Origin: Comamonas endophytica
GTDB taxonomy: Bacteria > Pseudomonadota > Gammaproteobacteria > Burkholderiales > Burkholderiaceae_C
Reading direction: 5' to 3'
Length of the DNA stretch: 64,000 nucleotides
Assembly (NCBI RefSeq): GCF_023634805.2
Contig: NZ_CP106881.1
Location: 372,001 to 436,000 of the forward strand
Positions within the stretch are counted from its first letter, which is position 1. Each line of letters begins with the position of its first letter. The notes under the pieces were generated by a model. The model did no database searches. It was not told the origin of the DNA and saw only the letters and a list, made by a program, of their open reading frames with translations. This document shows positions 15,992 to 24,053 of the stretch, in pieces. Both the position numbers and the translations under genes were made by a program.

Positions 15992-17363
15992 GCGCTGCCG
16001 CGCGCTGCGCCGCCGCCGGCAGCCGCAACTGCACCTCGAAGCCGGGCGCGAGATTGGCGAACTGCAGGCTGCCGTTGTGCAGCTGCACGATGGCCTGCAC
16101 GCTCGACAGCCCCAACCCGTGGCCCGGCTGGTGCTCGTGGGCGCGGTAGAAACGGTCGGTGATGCGCGCCAGCCGCTCGGGCGGCACGCCCGGGCCGTTG
16201 TCCTGCAGGCGCAACTCGACCACCTCGCCCTGCTGCCGGGCGGCGATGCGTACATGGCCGCCAGCCTCCGAACAGGCGTACTTGAGCGCGTTTTCCACCA
16301 GGTTGGCCAGCGCGTTGGCCAGCAGATCGCCATCGCCGAGGGCACAGGGGAGGCCTTCGATGTCGAGCTCCAGCGTGCAGCCGTTTTCCTCGGCCACGGG
16401 GGCATAGAGATCGGCAATGTCCGCCAGCAGGCCGGGAATGTCCACCGCGCAGAACTCCTGGCGACGCATGCCCGACTCCAGTTCGGCGATCTGCAGCAGC
16501 TTGTCGAACACCGTGCCCAGGCCCTGCACCTCCTGCTCCAGATGCTCGAGAAGCCGCTGCTGCTCCTGCCCGCCCAGGTGGCGCGCGCTGCGCAGCTGCA
16601 GCAGCACGCGCGTGAGCGGCGTGCGCAGGTTGTGCGCGATGGTGTTCGAGACATGGCGCACGCCGTCCATCAGCAGCTCGATCTGGTCGAGCATGCGGTT
16701 GATGTCGCGGCCCAGGCGCGTGAACTCGTCGTCGCCGCCGGCCAGGGGAATGCGCTGCCCCAGATCGCCGTTCGCCACCTGCAGCATGGTCTGGCGGATG
16801 CTGGCCGCGCGGTCGTCGACCAGGCGCCTGAAGGCCACGCTGCCCGAGACCGCCAGGACCAGCACGATCACCACCGCCGTCAGGCTGGCGCGCATGAAGC
16901 GCTCCTCGATGTCCTCCAGTGCATCCATGTCGCTGCCGACGATCAGCAAGTTGCCGCTGGGCAGCTGGGCGACGGCGACGCGGCCGGTCATGGTGCGGCC
17001 CTGGCGCTCGAGCCGCAGCTCCCGCATGCCGAAGGTGCTCAGCGTGCGCCGCGGCAGGATGCGCGCATTTCCGGCGAGGAAGTTGTTCCGGGCATCGGTG
17101 AGGATCGCGATCTCGGTCTGGCTGTCGACACCGTCGCTGAGCAGGCGATCGATCTCCTGGCGCAGCGATTGCTCGCCATGCTCCTGCGCGTGCTGCTCCA
17201 GGCGCTGCAGGTCCATCTTGGCTTCCTGGTCCATGCGCTGGCTGAACACCGAGACCATCTGCACATAGAAGATGGTGAGCACCACGACCATCGTCAGCAG
17301 CAGCAGGCCGCCATAGACCAGCGCCAGGCGGAACGCCATCGAGCTCCAGGGACGCAGGCTCAT
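15963..17363 (-). CDS. Sensor histidine kinase of the czc operon
   Basis: This 466-aa membrane kinase has membrane segments at about residues 12-32 and 165-185, enclosing a periplasmic sensor domain of roughly 130 residues, then HAMP. The phospho-acceptor box is NTIAHNLRTPLTRVL, the ATP-binding N box NALANLVENALKYA, and the G boxes DNGPGVP and GHGLGLSSV. It would phosphorylate the partner regulator, whose stop overlaps its ATG by 4 bp. Being last in the czcB-czcA-czcC-regulator-kinase series, it probably senses divalent metal in the periplasm, as CzcS does. ATG 17363 is chosen because of that overlap and the hydrophobic segment that follows. Confidence 0.92.
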   Translation of the reverse strand: MSLRPWSSMAFRLALVYGGLLLLTMVVVLTIFYVQMVSVFSQRMDQEAKMDLQRLEQHAQEHGEQSLRQEIDRLLSDGVDSQTEIAILTDARNNFLAGNARILPRRTLSTFGMRELRLERQGRTMTGRVAVAQLPSGNLLIVGSDMDALEDIEERFMRASLTAVVIVLVLAVSGSVAFRRLVDDRAASIRQTMLQVANGDLGQRIPLAGGDDEFTRLGRDINRMLDQIELLMDGVRHVSNTIAHNLRTPLTRVLLQLRSARHLGGQEQQRLLEHLEQEVQGLGTVFDKLLQIAELESGMRRQEFCAVDIPGLLADIADLYAPVAEENGCTLELDIEGLPCALGDGDLLANALANLVENALKYACSEAGGHVRIAARQQGEVVELRLQDNGPGVPPERLARITDRFYRAHEHQPGHGLGLSSVQAIVQLHNGSLQFANLAPGFEVQLRLPAAAQRAAALMPPASAGL

Positions 17364-18052
17364 GGCGCGGGCGGCTGAGTGGACAGGCAATAGCCGACCC
17401 CGCGCACGGTGTGGATCAGCGGCTGCTCGAAGCCCTTGTCCACCTTGTTGCGCAGCCGGCTGATGTGCACGTCGATCACATTGGTCTGCGGATCGAAGCG
17501 GTAGTCCCACACCGACTCCAGCAGCATGGTGCGCGTGACGGTCTGGTCCACATGGCGCGCCAGGAACGCCAGCAGCCGGAACTCGCGCGGCTGCAGCATC
17601 AGCGTGCGCCCGCCGCGCTCGGCATGGCGGCTCAGCAGGTCCAGGCGCAGATCGCCGACTTCCAGCACCGGCGCCGGCGCCGCCGACTGCACGCGGCGCA
17701 GCAGCGCCTCCAGCCGCGCCTGCAGTTCCGAGAACGCGAAGGGCTTGGTGAGGTAATCGTCGCAGCCGGCCTTGAGGCAGCGCACGCGCTCGTCAGTGGC
17801 CGACAGCGCGCTCAGCACCAGCACCGGCGTGGTGTTGCCCATGCCGCGCAGCGCCTGCAGGATCTTCAGGCCGTCGAAGCCGTCGGGCAGCATGCGGTCG
17901 AGCACGATCGCATCCCAGTGGCCGGTCACGGCCTGGGTCAGCCCCTGCACCCCGTCGGGGCAGACGCAGACCTCGGCCTGCAGCTCGCGCATGCCCTCGG
18001 CCAGGAAGCGGGCGTTCTGGGAGTCGTCTTCGATGATGAGAAAGCGCGGCAT
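17360..18052 (-). CDS. OmpR/PhoB-family response regulator of the czc operon
   Basis: The 230-aa regulator has a receiver domain (acidic pair in IIEDDSQ, phospho-acceptor D52 in IVLDRMLPDGFDG, conserved lysine in DDYLTKPFAF) and a C-terminal winged helix (LQPREFRLLAFLARHVDQTV; TNVIDVHISRLRNKVDKGF). The length and the YCLSTQPP end are standard for the family. ATG 18052 (MPRFLIIED) is preferred; a TTG two codons upstream is also open. It lies 36 bp after czcC, so it is probably in the efflux operon and controls it. Confidence 0.93.
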   Translation of the reverse strand: MPRFLIIEDDSQNARFLAEGMRELQAEVCVCPDGVQGLTQAVTGHWDAIVLDRMLPDGFDGLKILQALRGMGNTTPVLVLSALSATDERVRCLKAGCDDYLTKPFAFSELQARLEALLRRVQSAAPAPVLEVGDLRLDLLSRHAERGGRTLMLQPREFRLLAFLARHVDQTVTRTMLLESVWDYRFDPQTNVIDVHISRLRNKVDKGFEQPLIHTVRGVGYCLSTQPPAP

Positions 18053-18088
18053 CGGCAAGTCGGGCGGCTGAAGCGTCTGAAGCTGCGA

Positions 18089-19483
18089 CTATAAACAGGC
18101 TGCGGGCAGGCAGTCGGCCAACGGCAATTGGCCGCGCGCGGCATCGAGCGCCCACTGCGCCTGCCAGGCCTGCAGCGTCAGGTCGAGGTACTCCTGCTCG
18201 TGCGTCGACACCGACTCCATGGCATCGAGCCATTCCAGGATCGAGCTCTGGCCCAACCGGTAGGAGTCCTGCGCCATCTGGCGCAGCGGCGCCAGCTGGC
18301 TCAGGCCGCGGGACTCGAAGTTGCGCAGCGCGCGGCGCAGCAGATCGCGCTGGTTCAGCGCCTGCTGCAGCTGCTGGCGGGCGAGTTGCTGCGCGGTGTC
18401 TTCTTCCAGCAGCGCCTGCGTGTACTCGAGTTGCGCGCGCTCGATGGCACCCTGCTTGCGGTCGAACAGCGGCAGTTCGATGGAAACGCCGACCTGGTTG
18501 TAGCCGTAGGAGTCCTGCCGCCCGCGCACCCGGGTCACGCCCACCGTGGGCGTGGGCAGCGCCTCGCGCGCCTGCTGGCGCGTGAACTGCTCGGCCTGTA
18601 CCACGCGGGCATGCGCGGCCTGCAGCGCAGGCAGGCGCGGCTGGGCCTGCAGCCACAGGGCCTCAAGGTTGGACTCCTGCGCCGCGGCCTGCGCCGGCAG
18701 CAGGCTGCCCACCGCCTGTGGCGACCACGATGGCACGGCCAGCAGCTCGGCCAGCGCGGCGCGTGCGGCCTGCGTCTGCGCCTGTTGCTGCTCGAGCTGC
18801 ACCTGGAACTGCGCGCGCTGCAGTTCCATGCGCGCCCCATCGTAGCGGCTGCGCGCACCCAGCTCGATCTGCCCCTGCACCACCTTGGCAGCCTGTTCCA
18901 GGTGCGCCATCGCCTGCTGGCGGGCGGCCAGCTTCTGCTGCTCCACCAGCAGTTGCGCAAAGCGCTGGGCGGCCTGGCCGAGGATCTCCTGGGCCTGCGC
19001 CGCCCGCTCGGCCGCGCCCGAGGCGGCGGCCAGGCGCGCGGCCTCGGTGCGCATGCCGATCTGCCCGAAGATCGGCAGCGGCTGCTCGATGCCCAGCTCC
19101 CTTTCATCGAACTTGCTGCTGTAGTGCAGGCTGGGGTTGGCCCAGGTCGATGCGGTCTTCACATCGGCCTGCTCCATGCGCTGGCGCAGTTGCATCGCGC
19201 GCAGGGTCGGATGGTGGGTACGGACCAGGGACAGGTATTCAGCCAGGGCCAGGGAGCCGGGGAGCTGTGAAGCGCTCGCCTGCGTTGCAGCCACGGGTGT
19301 GGAATGGAGGACGGGCCCTTCATCCTTCGACCCTTCGACAGGCTCTGGGCTCAGGACGAACGGTTTTGTCGCGACCTGTGGTGCGCTCGGAGCTGCTGCC
19401 AGGCAGGCAGCACTGCTCACAAGGGCCACCGCAGCCGTAAGCATGGGCGCCGCAATAGACTTAATGGCTTTCATCCAACTCAT
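18089..19483 (-). CDS. czcC: CzcC-type outer membrane efflux protein, with a REP-derived insert
   Basis: This is the outer-membrane channel of a heavy-metal RND pump. The 464-aa product has a signal peptide (about residues 1-30) and two TolC-type repeats rich in Ala/Gln helices (LAEYLSLVRTHHPTLRAMQL; SILEWLDAMESVSTHEQEYL). Its start overlaps the czcA end by 23 bp; an ATG at 19474 would shorten the overlap. Just after the signal peptide the residues PFVLSPEPVEGSKDEGP are translated from a copy of the dispersed palindromic repeat, so the mature N-terminus carries mobile-repeat-derived sequence in frame. Confidence 0.9.
   Translation of the reverse strand: MSWMKAIKSIAAPMLTAAVALVSSAACLAAAPSAPQVATKPFVLSPEPVEGSKDEGPVLHSTPVAATQASASQLPGSLALAEYLSLVRTHHPTLRAMQLRQRMEQADVKTASTWANPSLHYSSKFDERELGIEQPLPIFGQIGMRTEAARLAAASGAAERAAQAQEILGQAAQRFAQLLVEQQKLAARQQAMAHLEQAAKVVQGQIELGARSRYDGARMELQRAQFQVQLEQQQAQTQAARAALAELLAVPSWSPQAVGSLLPAQAAAQESNLEALWLQAQPRLPALQAAHARVVQAEQFTRQQAREALPTPTVGVTRVRGRQDSYGYNQVGVSIELPLFDRKQGAIERAQLEYTQALLEEDTAQQLARQQLQQALNQRDLLRRALRNFESRGLSQLAPLRQMAQDSYRLGQSSILEWLDAMESVSTHEQEYLDLTLQAWQAQWALDAARGQLPLADCLPAACL
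19318..19364. repeat. Dispersed REP-like repeat inside czcC
   Basis: The stretch containing CCCTTCGACAGGCTCTGGGC and then TCAGGACGAACGG matches the core of the palindromes at 13811 and 58618, with a small insertion in the middle. It lies within the coding sequence just after the predicted signal peptide and keeps the reading frame open. Confidence 0.75.
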
Positions 19484-22400
19484 CCGGTTTCTTCAGGGTC
19501 TTGGGGCCGAGCCAGGCGTAGAGCACCGGCAGCAGCACGAGGGCAACGACGGGCAGCACTAGCATGCCGCCGACGATCACCGAGGCAAAGGGGCGCTGGG
19601 TCTCGCTGCCCACGCCGGTGGACAGCGCCATCGGCAGCAGGCCCAGCAGCGCCAGTGTCGCCACCAGCAGCACCGAGCGCATGCGCTCGGCCGTGCCCTG
19701 CACCAGGGCCTGGCGCAGCGGCATGCCTTCGCGGCGCAGCGCTTCCACCGCCGACACCACCAGCAGCCCGACCAGCGCCACCTGGCCCAGCAGCGCGATG
19801 AAGCCAATGGCCGCGCTGATCGACAGCTCGATGCCGGTGATGTGCAGCGCGGCGATGCCGCCGACCATGGCAAAGGGCGCGCACAGCAAGATGATGCAGG
19901 AGCTGCGCGCCTGGCCCAGCGCGCCGAACAGCAGGCCGAACACGATCAGCAGCGACAGCGGCACCACCACCTGCAGGCGCTGCGAGGCGCGCTGTTGGTT
20001 TTCCCACTCGCCGCCCCAGACCGCCTGGTAGCCTGCGGGCACCTGGACGTTGGCCTTGAACGCGGCCAGCGTGTCCTTCACCACCGAGCCGATGTCGCGG
20101 CCCTCGACGTTGAACTTCAGCGCCATGTAGCGGCTGTTGTTCTCGCGGAAGATCGAGGCGTTGCCGATCTTCACGCTGACCTGGCCCACGGAATGCAGCG
20201 GCACCGAACCGCCATTGGGCGTGGGGATGGCGATCTCGCGCATGCTGGCTTCATCCATGCGGTTCACATAGGGCAGGCGCACGCGCACCGGCACCGAGTG
20301 CTCGCCTTCCCAGAGCGTCGTTGCCACCTCGCCGGCCAGCGCCAGCTCCAGTGTCTTCTGCGCGGTTTCCATGGCAATCCCCTGGCGCGCCAGCGCCGTG
20401 CGGTCGAATTCGACATGCAGCTGCGGCGCGGGCGCGTCGCGGTAAAGGTCCAGGTCCACCACGCCCTCGATGGGCCGCACCTGGTCCATGGTCTGCATCA
20501 GGATGGCGCGCAGCTGGTCGATCTCGGGGCCGAACACCTTGAGCACCACCTGCCCGCGCGCGCCCGAAGTCGACTCCTCGACGCTGTCGCGGATCGGCTG
20601 CGAGAAGTTGAAGGCCACGCCGGGGATCACCGCCAGCTGCGCGCGCATCTGCTCGATCAGCTCGGGCTTGGTGAGCTCCTTGCGCCATTCCTTCAGCGGC
20701 TTGAGGCGGATCAGCGCCTTGGCCATGTTCAGCGTCTCGTTGTCGGTGCCCGATTCGGGCCGGCCCTGCTCGGTGCTGACCGAAGTCACCTCGGGGAACT
20801 GGCGCAGGATCTGGCGCACCTCGGCCAGCACCTCCTGGCCCTTTTCCAGCGAGATCGACGGCGGCATCTGCACCAGCACGTAGGCGTCGCCCTCGTCGAG
20901 CTGCGGCAGGAACTCGGTGCCCAGGCGCGTGGCCGACAGGCCCGCCACCAGCAGGATCACCACCGCCCCCACCACCACCGCGCGCTGGCGTGCGATGCCG
21001 TCGAGCGTGCGCCCGATCCAGTGCTGGTAGCCGTGGTCCATGCGCTCGAACACCTCGGGTTCGGGCGCCATCACATGCTTGGGTTTCAGCAGCAGCGCGC
21101 ACAGCGCCGGCACCAGGCCCAGCGCGAACACCAGCGCGCCGAGCAGCGCGAAGCTGTAGGTCATGGCCAGCGGGCGGAAGATGCGGCCCTCGATGCTCTG
21201 CAGCGAGAACACCGGGATCAGCGCCGCGATCACGATGGCCATGGCGAACAGCGTCGGCTTGGCCACCGCAATCGTCGAGTCGATGATGATCGCGCGCATC
21301 TCGCGCTGGTTTTGCGGCTTGCGCAGACGCGCGTTGCGGATGATGTTCTCCGCCAGCACCACCGCCCCGTCGACCATGATGCCGAAGTCGATCGCGCCCA
21401 TGGAGATCAGGTTGGCGGGCATGCCCAGCCAGTGCAGGCCGATGAAGGCCACCAGCAGCGACAGTGGAATCACCGTGGCGACGATCAGCGAGCCGCGCAG
21501 GCTGCGCAGCACCAGCCACAGCACGCCGACGATCAGCGCCGCGCCGAACAGCAGGTTGTGCTGCACCGTCGCCAGCGTGTGGCCGACCAGGTCGGAGCGG
21601 TCATAGGTGACCTCCATGCGCATGCCTTCGGGCAGCAGGCCGTTGTTCAGCTGCTCCACCTTCTCGTGCAGGCCGTCGAGCACCAGCGAGGGGTTCTCGC
21701 CGCGCTTGAGCAGCACCACGCCCTGCACCACGTCGTTCTCGCCGTCCATGCCGACCGAGCCCTGGCGCGGCGTGTGCGACTGGATCACGCTGGCCACGTC
21801 GCCGATGGTGACCGGCGCGCCGCCGCGCAGCTGCACGATCACGCTCTTGATCTCCTGCGGCGTGCGCAGCAGGCCGATGCCCCGGATGATGAACGACTGC
21901 TCGCCGCGGCGCATCAGGCCGCCGCCGACATTGCGGTTGGAGTTCTCCAGCGCCTGCGTCACGTCGCCAAGCGACAGTCCCAGGCGGTAGAGCTTGTCCG
22001 GGTCGACCTCGACATGGTATTCCTTGACGAAGCCCCCGATGCTCACGACATCGGCCACGCCCTGCACCTGCTTGAGCGTGCGCACGATGTGCCACTCCTG
22101 CTCGGTGCGCAGCTGGTCGAGCGTGTGCCGGTCGCTGTTGAGGCGGTAGTAGTAGATCTTGCCCAGCGGCGTGTAGTCGGGCGCCATCTCGGGCGTCACG
22201 CCCTCGGGCAGGTCGGCCTGGGGCAGGCGCTGCGCGACTTCGGCGCGCGCCGTGAAGCTCTTGGCATGGTCGTCGAAGACCATGTTGACCATCGACAGGC
22301 CGAAGTAGCTTTCCGAGCGCAGCGAGACCAGCCCCGGCGTGCCGTTGAGCTGGCGCTCGAGCGGCTGGGTGATCTGGCGCTCGACCTCCTCGGGCGCGAG

Positions 22401-22565
22401 GCCCGGGGCCTGCGCGATGATGCCCACCTGGACGTTGGTCACGTCCGGGTAGGCTTCGATCGCGGTCTGCAGGTACGAATAGATGCCGTAGATGGCGATG
22501 AAGATGGTGGCACAGACCACCACCAGCCGCCGGTGGACGGCGAAATCAATCAATGAACGCAGCAT
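19461..22565 (-). CDS. czcA: Heavy-metal efflux RND transporter CzcA
   Basis: This is the inner-membrane proton/metal antiporter of a tripartite pump. The 1034-aa length fits the HME-RND family. The fourth membrane helix has D393, D399 and E406 in AIDFGIMVDGAVVLAENI, the proton-relay pattern of pumps for divalent cations (Zn, Co, Cd, Ni). CusA pumps for Cu/Ag differ there. Other landmarks are SGARGQVVLKVFGPEIDQLR in the porter domain and twelve predicted membrane segments. It follows czcB by 15 bp and overlaps czcC. The exact metal cannot be read from the sequence. Confidence 0.95.
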   Translation of the reverse strand: MLRSLIDFAVHRRLVVVCATIFIAIYGIYSYLQTAIEAYPDVTNVQVGIIAQAPGLAPEEVERQITQPLERQLNGTPGLVSLRSESYFGLSMVNMVFDDHAKSFTARAEVAQRLPQADLPEGVTPEMAPDYTPLGKIYYYRLNSDRHTLDQLRTEQEWHIVRTLKQVQGVADVVSIGGFVKEYHVEVDPDKLYRLGLSLGDVTQALENSNRNVGGGLMRRGEQSFIIRGIGLLRTPQEIKSVIVQLRGGAPVTIGDVASVIQSHTPRQGSVGMDGENDVVQGVVLLKRGENPSLVLDGLHEKVEQLNNGLLPEGMRMEVTYDRSDLVGHTLATVQHNLLFGAALIVGVLWLVLRSLRGSLIVATVIPLSLLVAFIGLHWLGMPANLISMGAIDFGIMVDGAVVLAENIIRNARLRKPQNQREMRAIIIDSTIAVAKPTLFAMAIVIAALIPVFSLQSIEGRIFRPLAMTYSFALLGALVFALGLVPALCALLLKPKHVMAPEPEVFERMDHGYQHWIGRTLDGIARQRAVVVGAVVILLVAGLSATRLGTEFLPQLDEGDAYVLVQMPPSISLEKGQEVLAEVRQILRQFPEVTSVSTEQGRPESGTDNETLNMAKALIRLKPLKEWRKELTKPELIEQMRAQLAVIPGVAFNFSQPIRDSVEESTSGARGQVVLKVFGPEIDQLRAILMQTMDQVRPIEGVVDLDLYRDAPAPQLHVEFDRTALARQGIAMETAQKTLELALAGEVATTLWEGEHSVPVRVRLPYVNRMDEASMREIAIPTPNGGSVPLHSVGQVSVKIGNASIFRENNSRYMALKFNVEGRDIGSVVKDTLAAFKANVQVPAGYQAVWGGEWENQQRASQRLQVVVPLSLLIVFGLLFGALGQARSSCIILLCAPFAMVGGIAALHITGIELSISAAIGFIALLGQVALVGLLVVSAVEALRREGMPLRQALVQGTAERMRSVLLVATLALLGLLPMALSTGVGSETQRPFASVIVGGMLVLPVVALVLLPVLYAWLGPKTLKKPDELDESH

Positions 22566-22580
22566 GCTCGTTTCCGTTCC

Positions 22581-23675
22581 TCAGAGCATCTGGCTGGCGG
22601 CGCCATCGAGCAGCAGCGCGCCGCGCACCACGATGCGCTCGCCGCTCTTGAGGCCCGAGATCACCGGGACCCAGCCGCGCACCGGCGCGCCCAGCTGCAC
22701 CGTGCGCGCCTCGAAGGCCTGCTCCGCCGTCTGCACGAAAACCACGTTGCGGTTTTCTCCCTGGATCAGCACCGCGCCCACCGGTATGCGCATCTGCGCC
22801 GGGCCGTCGATGGTGATGCCCACGCGCGCCTGCATGCCGGCGCGCAGGCCCTCGGGCAGCTGCTTGTCGGTCAGCGCCAGCTGCACCGGAGCGCGGCGCG
22901 ACTCGGCGTTCACCACCGCGCCGACCTGCTGCACGCGCGCCGTGACCGGCGCCGAACCCGTCGGCAGCTGGACCTGCGCGGCCACGCCGGTCTTGAGCAA
23001 CGGCAGATCGGCCTCGAACACTTCGGCCACGACGCCCAGCGCCTGCGGATTGCCGATGGCGAACAGCAGTGCGCCGGCCTCGGCCAGCTGGCCCATGCTG
23101 GCCTGGTGCTGGGCCACGACACCGGCGTGCGGCGCGCGCAGGACGATGCGGTCGCCGCCATCGGAGCCCAGCAGCGCCGCGGTGCCGCGCGCGCGTGCCA
23201 GCTCCTGCGCCGCTTCCTTGTTGCGCGCCTGGGCCAGGCGCAACTCGTTCTCGGTGCCCACGCCGCGCGCGACCATGTCCTGCTGGCGCTGCAGTTCGGC
23301 GCGGCTGGTTTCGGCGGCCAGCTGCGCGGCGCTGACTTCATGGCGCATGCGCAGCGCGTCGGCGCTGACCAGCGTCGCCAGCGGCGCGCCGGCCTTCACG
23401 GCCTGGCCGGGCTGCACATGGATGGCGGTGACGCGTGCCTGTGCGGGCGAGACCACGCTGTCGAGCTGGCCCGAAGGGTATTCGAGGCGCGCCGGCGACC
23501 AGAGCAGCTGGCCGGCCTCGGGCGCCTGCACGGGCGCGATCTCGAGCATGCGCAGCGCCGCGGGCGGAACCTTGACGGAGGCCAGCTGTTCACTGAATGC
23601 CGGCGCCGCAAACAGCGCGCCTGCCAGCAGCCATGCGGCACGGTGGCGCGCAGCGGGAAGGGAGGAAGTAACCAT
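22581..23675 (-). CDS. czcB: CzcB-type periplasmic adaptor (membrane fusion protein)
   Basis: This adaptor joins the RND pump to the outer-membrane channel. The 364-aa product has a signal peptide (about residues 1-28), a lipoyl/hairpin region (VTAIHVQPGQAVKAGAPLAT; VLRAPHAGVVAQHQASMGQL) and a beta-barrel domain (LPEGLRAGMQARVGITIDG). It lacks the His-rich N-terminal metal-binding tail of the Cupriavidus CzcB. It is the first gene of the efflux operon; the promoter should lie in 23676-23850. Confidence 0.92.
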   Translation of the reverse strand: MVTSSLPAARHRAAWLLAGALFAAPAFSEQLASVKVPPAALRMLEIAPVQAPEAGQLLWSPARLEYPSGQLDSVVSPAQARVTAIHVQPGQAVKAGAPLATLVSADALRMRHEVSAAQLAAETSRAELQRQQDMVARGVGTENELRLAQARNKEAAQELARARGTAALLGSDGGDRIVLRAPHAGVVAQHQASMGQLAEAGALLFAIGNPQALGVVAEVFEADLPLLKTGVAAQVQLPTGSAPVTARVQQVGAVVNAESRRAPVQLALTDKQLPEGLRAGMQARVGITIDGPAQMRIPVGAVLIQGENRNVVFVQTAEQAFEARTVQLGAPVRGWVPVISGLKSGERIVVRGALLLDGAASQML

Positions 23676-23854
23676 ATCTCGGCTTTCTCAGAAGCAGCGC
23701 GGGCCATGGGGCCGCACCAGGGTGATCTGAGGCGATGATAGGAAACGTCCTACATGCGTAGGATGAACTCAATATGACGGTTTGGTAAGGTGCGGAAAGC
23801 TTTGCCCGCCTGCCCGGCCGCTGTGCCCCGTTCTCGCGCAAAGCGCGGACACAA

Positions 23855-23892
23855 ACAAAAAAGCCCTTCAAATCCTGGATTTGAAAGGCTTT
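23855..23892 (-). terminator. Rho-independent terminator of the first tRNA-Val gene
   Basis: AGCCCTTCAAATCC (from 23862) and GATTTGAAAGGCT form a stem with one mismatch. On the minus strand it is followed by a T-rich run (TTTTTTGTTTG). It lies about 16 bp beyond the tRNA 3' end. The remaining sequence back to czcB (23676-23854) shows no gene. Confidence 0.8.
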
Positions 23893-23907
23893 GCACCAAT
23901 GGTTAAC

Positions 23908-23984
23908 TGGTAGGCGCGATTGGACTCGAACCAACGACCCCCACCATGTCAAGGTGGTGCTCTAACCAGCTGAGCTACGCGCCT
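23908..23984 (-). tRNA. tRNA-Val (anticodon GAC), first copy
   Basis: A full cloverleaf of 77 nt can be read on the minus strand. The acceptor stem is AGGCGCG pairing with CGCGCCT, the D arm is GCTC...GAGC, and the anticodon stem is CCACC/GGTGG with loop TTGACAT (anticodon GAC). The T loop is TTCGAGT and the encoded 3' end is ACCA. It is followed by a terminator. The gene is identical to the one at 54347 and in the same orientation. Confidence 0.97.
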
Positions 23985-23999
23985 GTCGTTGAAGCCGCA

Positions 24000-24005
24000 A
24001 GTATA
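24000..24005 (-). promoter_or_regulatory. Probable -10 element of the first tRNA-Val gene
   Basis: TATACT (minus strand, in GCTATACTT) lies 15 bp upstream of the mature tRNA. The same GCTATACTT stretch precedes the second tRNA copy. No good -35 is visible. Confidence 0.5.
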
Positions 24006-24053
24006 GCAGCTCAAAACGCCACTTCAGCGAAACCCGGCATTTATTTGCCGGCT

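Noticed and set aside
19842..22556. A 904-codon open frame opposite czcA, and similar long frames opposite relA (54425-56818), lapB (47622-49691) and lapC (46222-48000)
   Set aside because: High GC keeps antisense frames open; the products are His/Arg/Gln-rich and not protein-like, while the other strand carries clear families.
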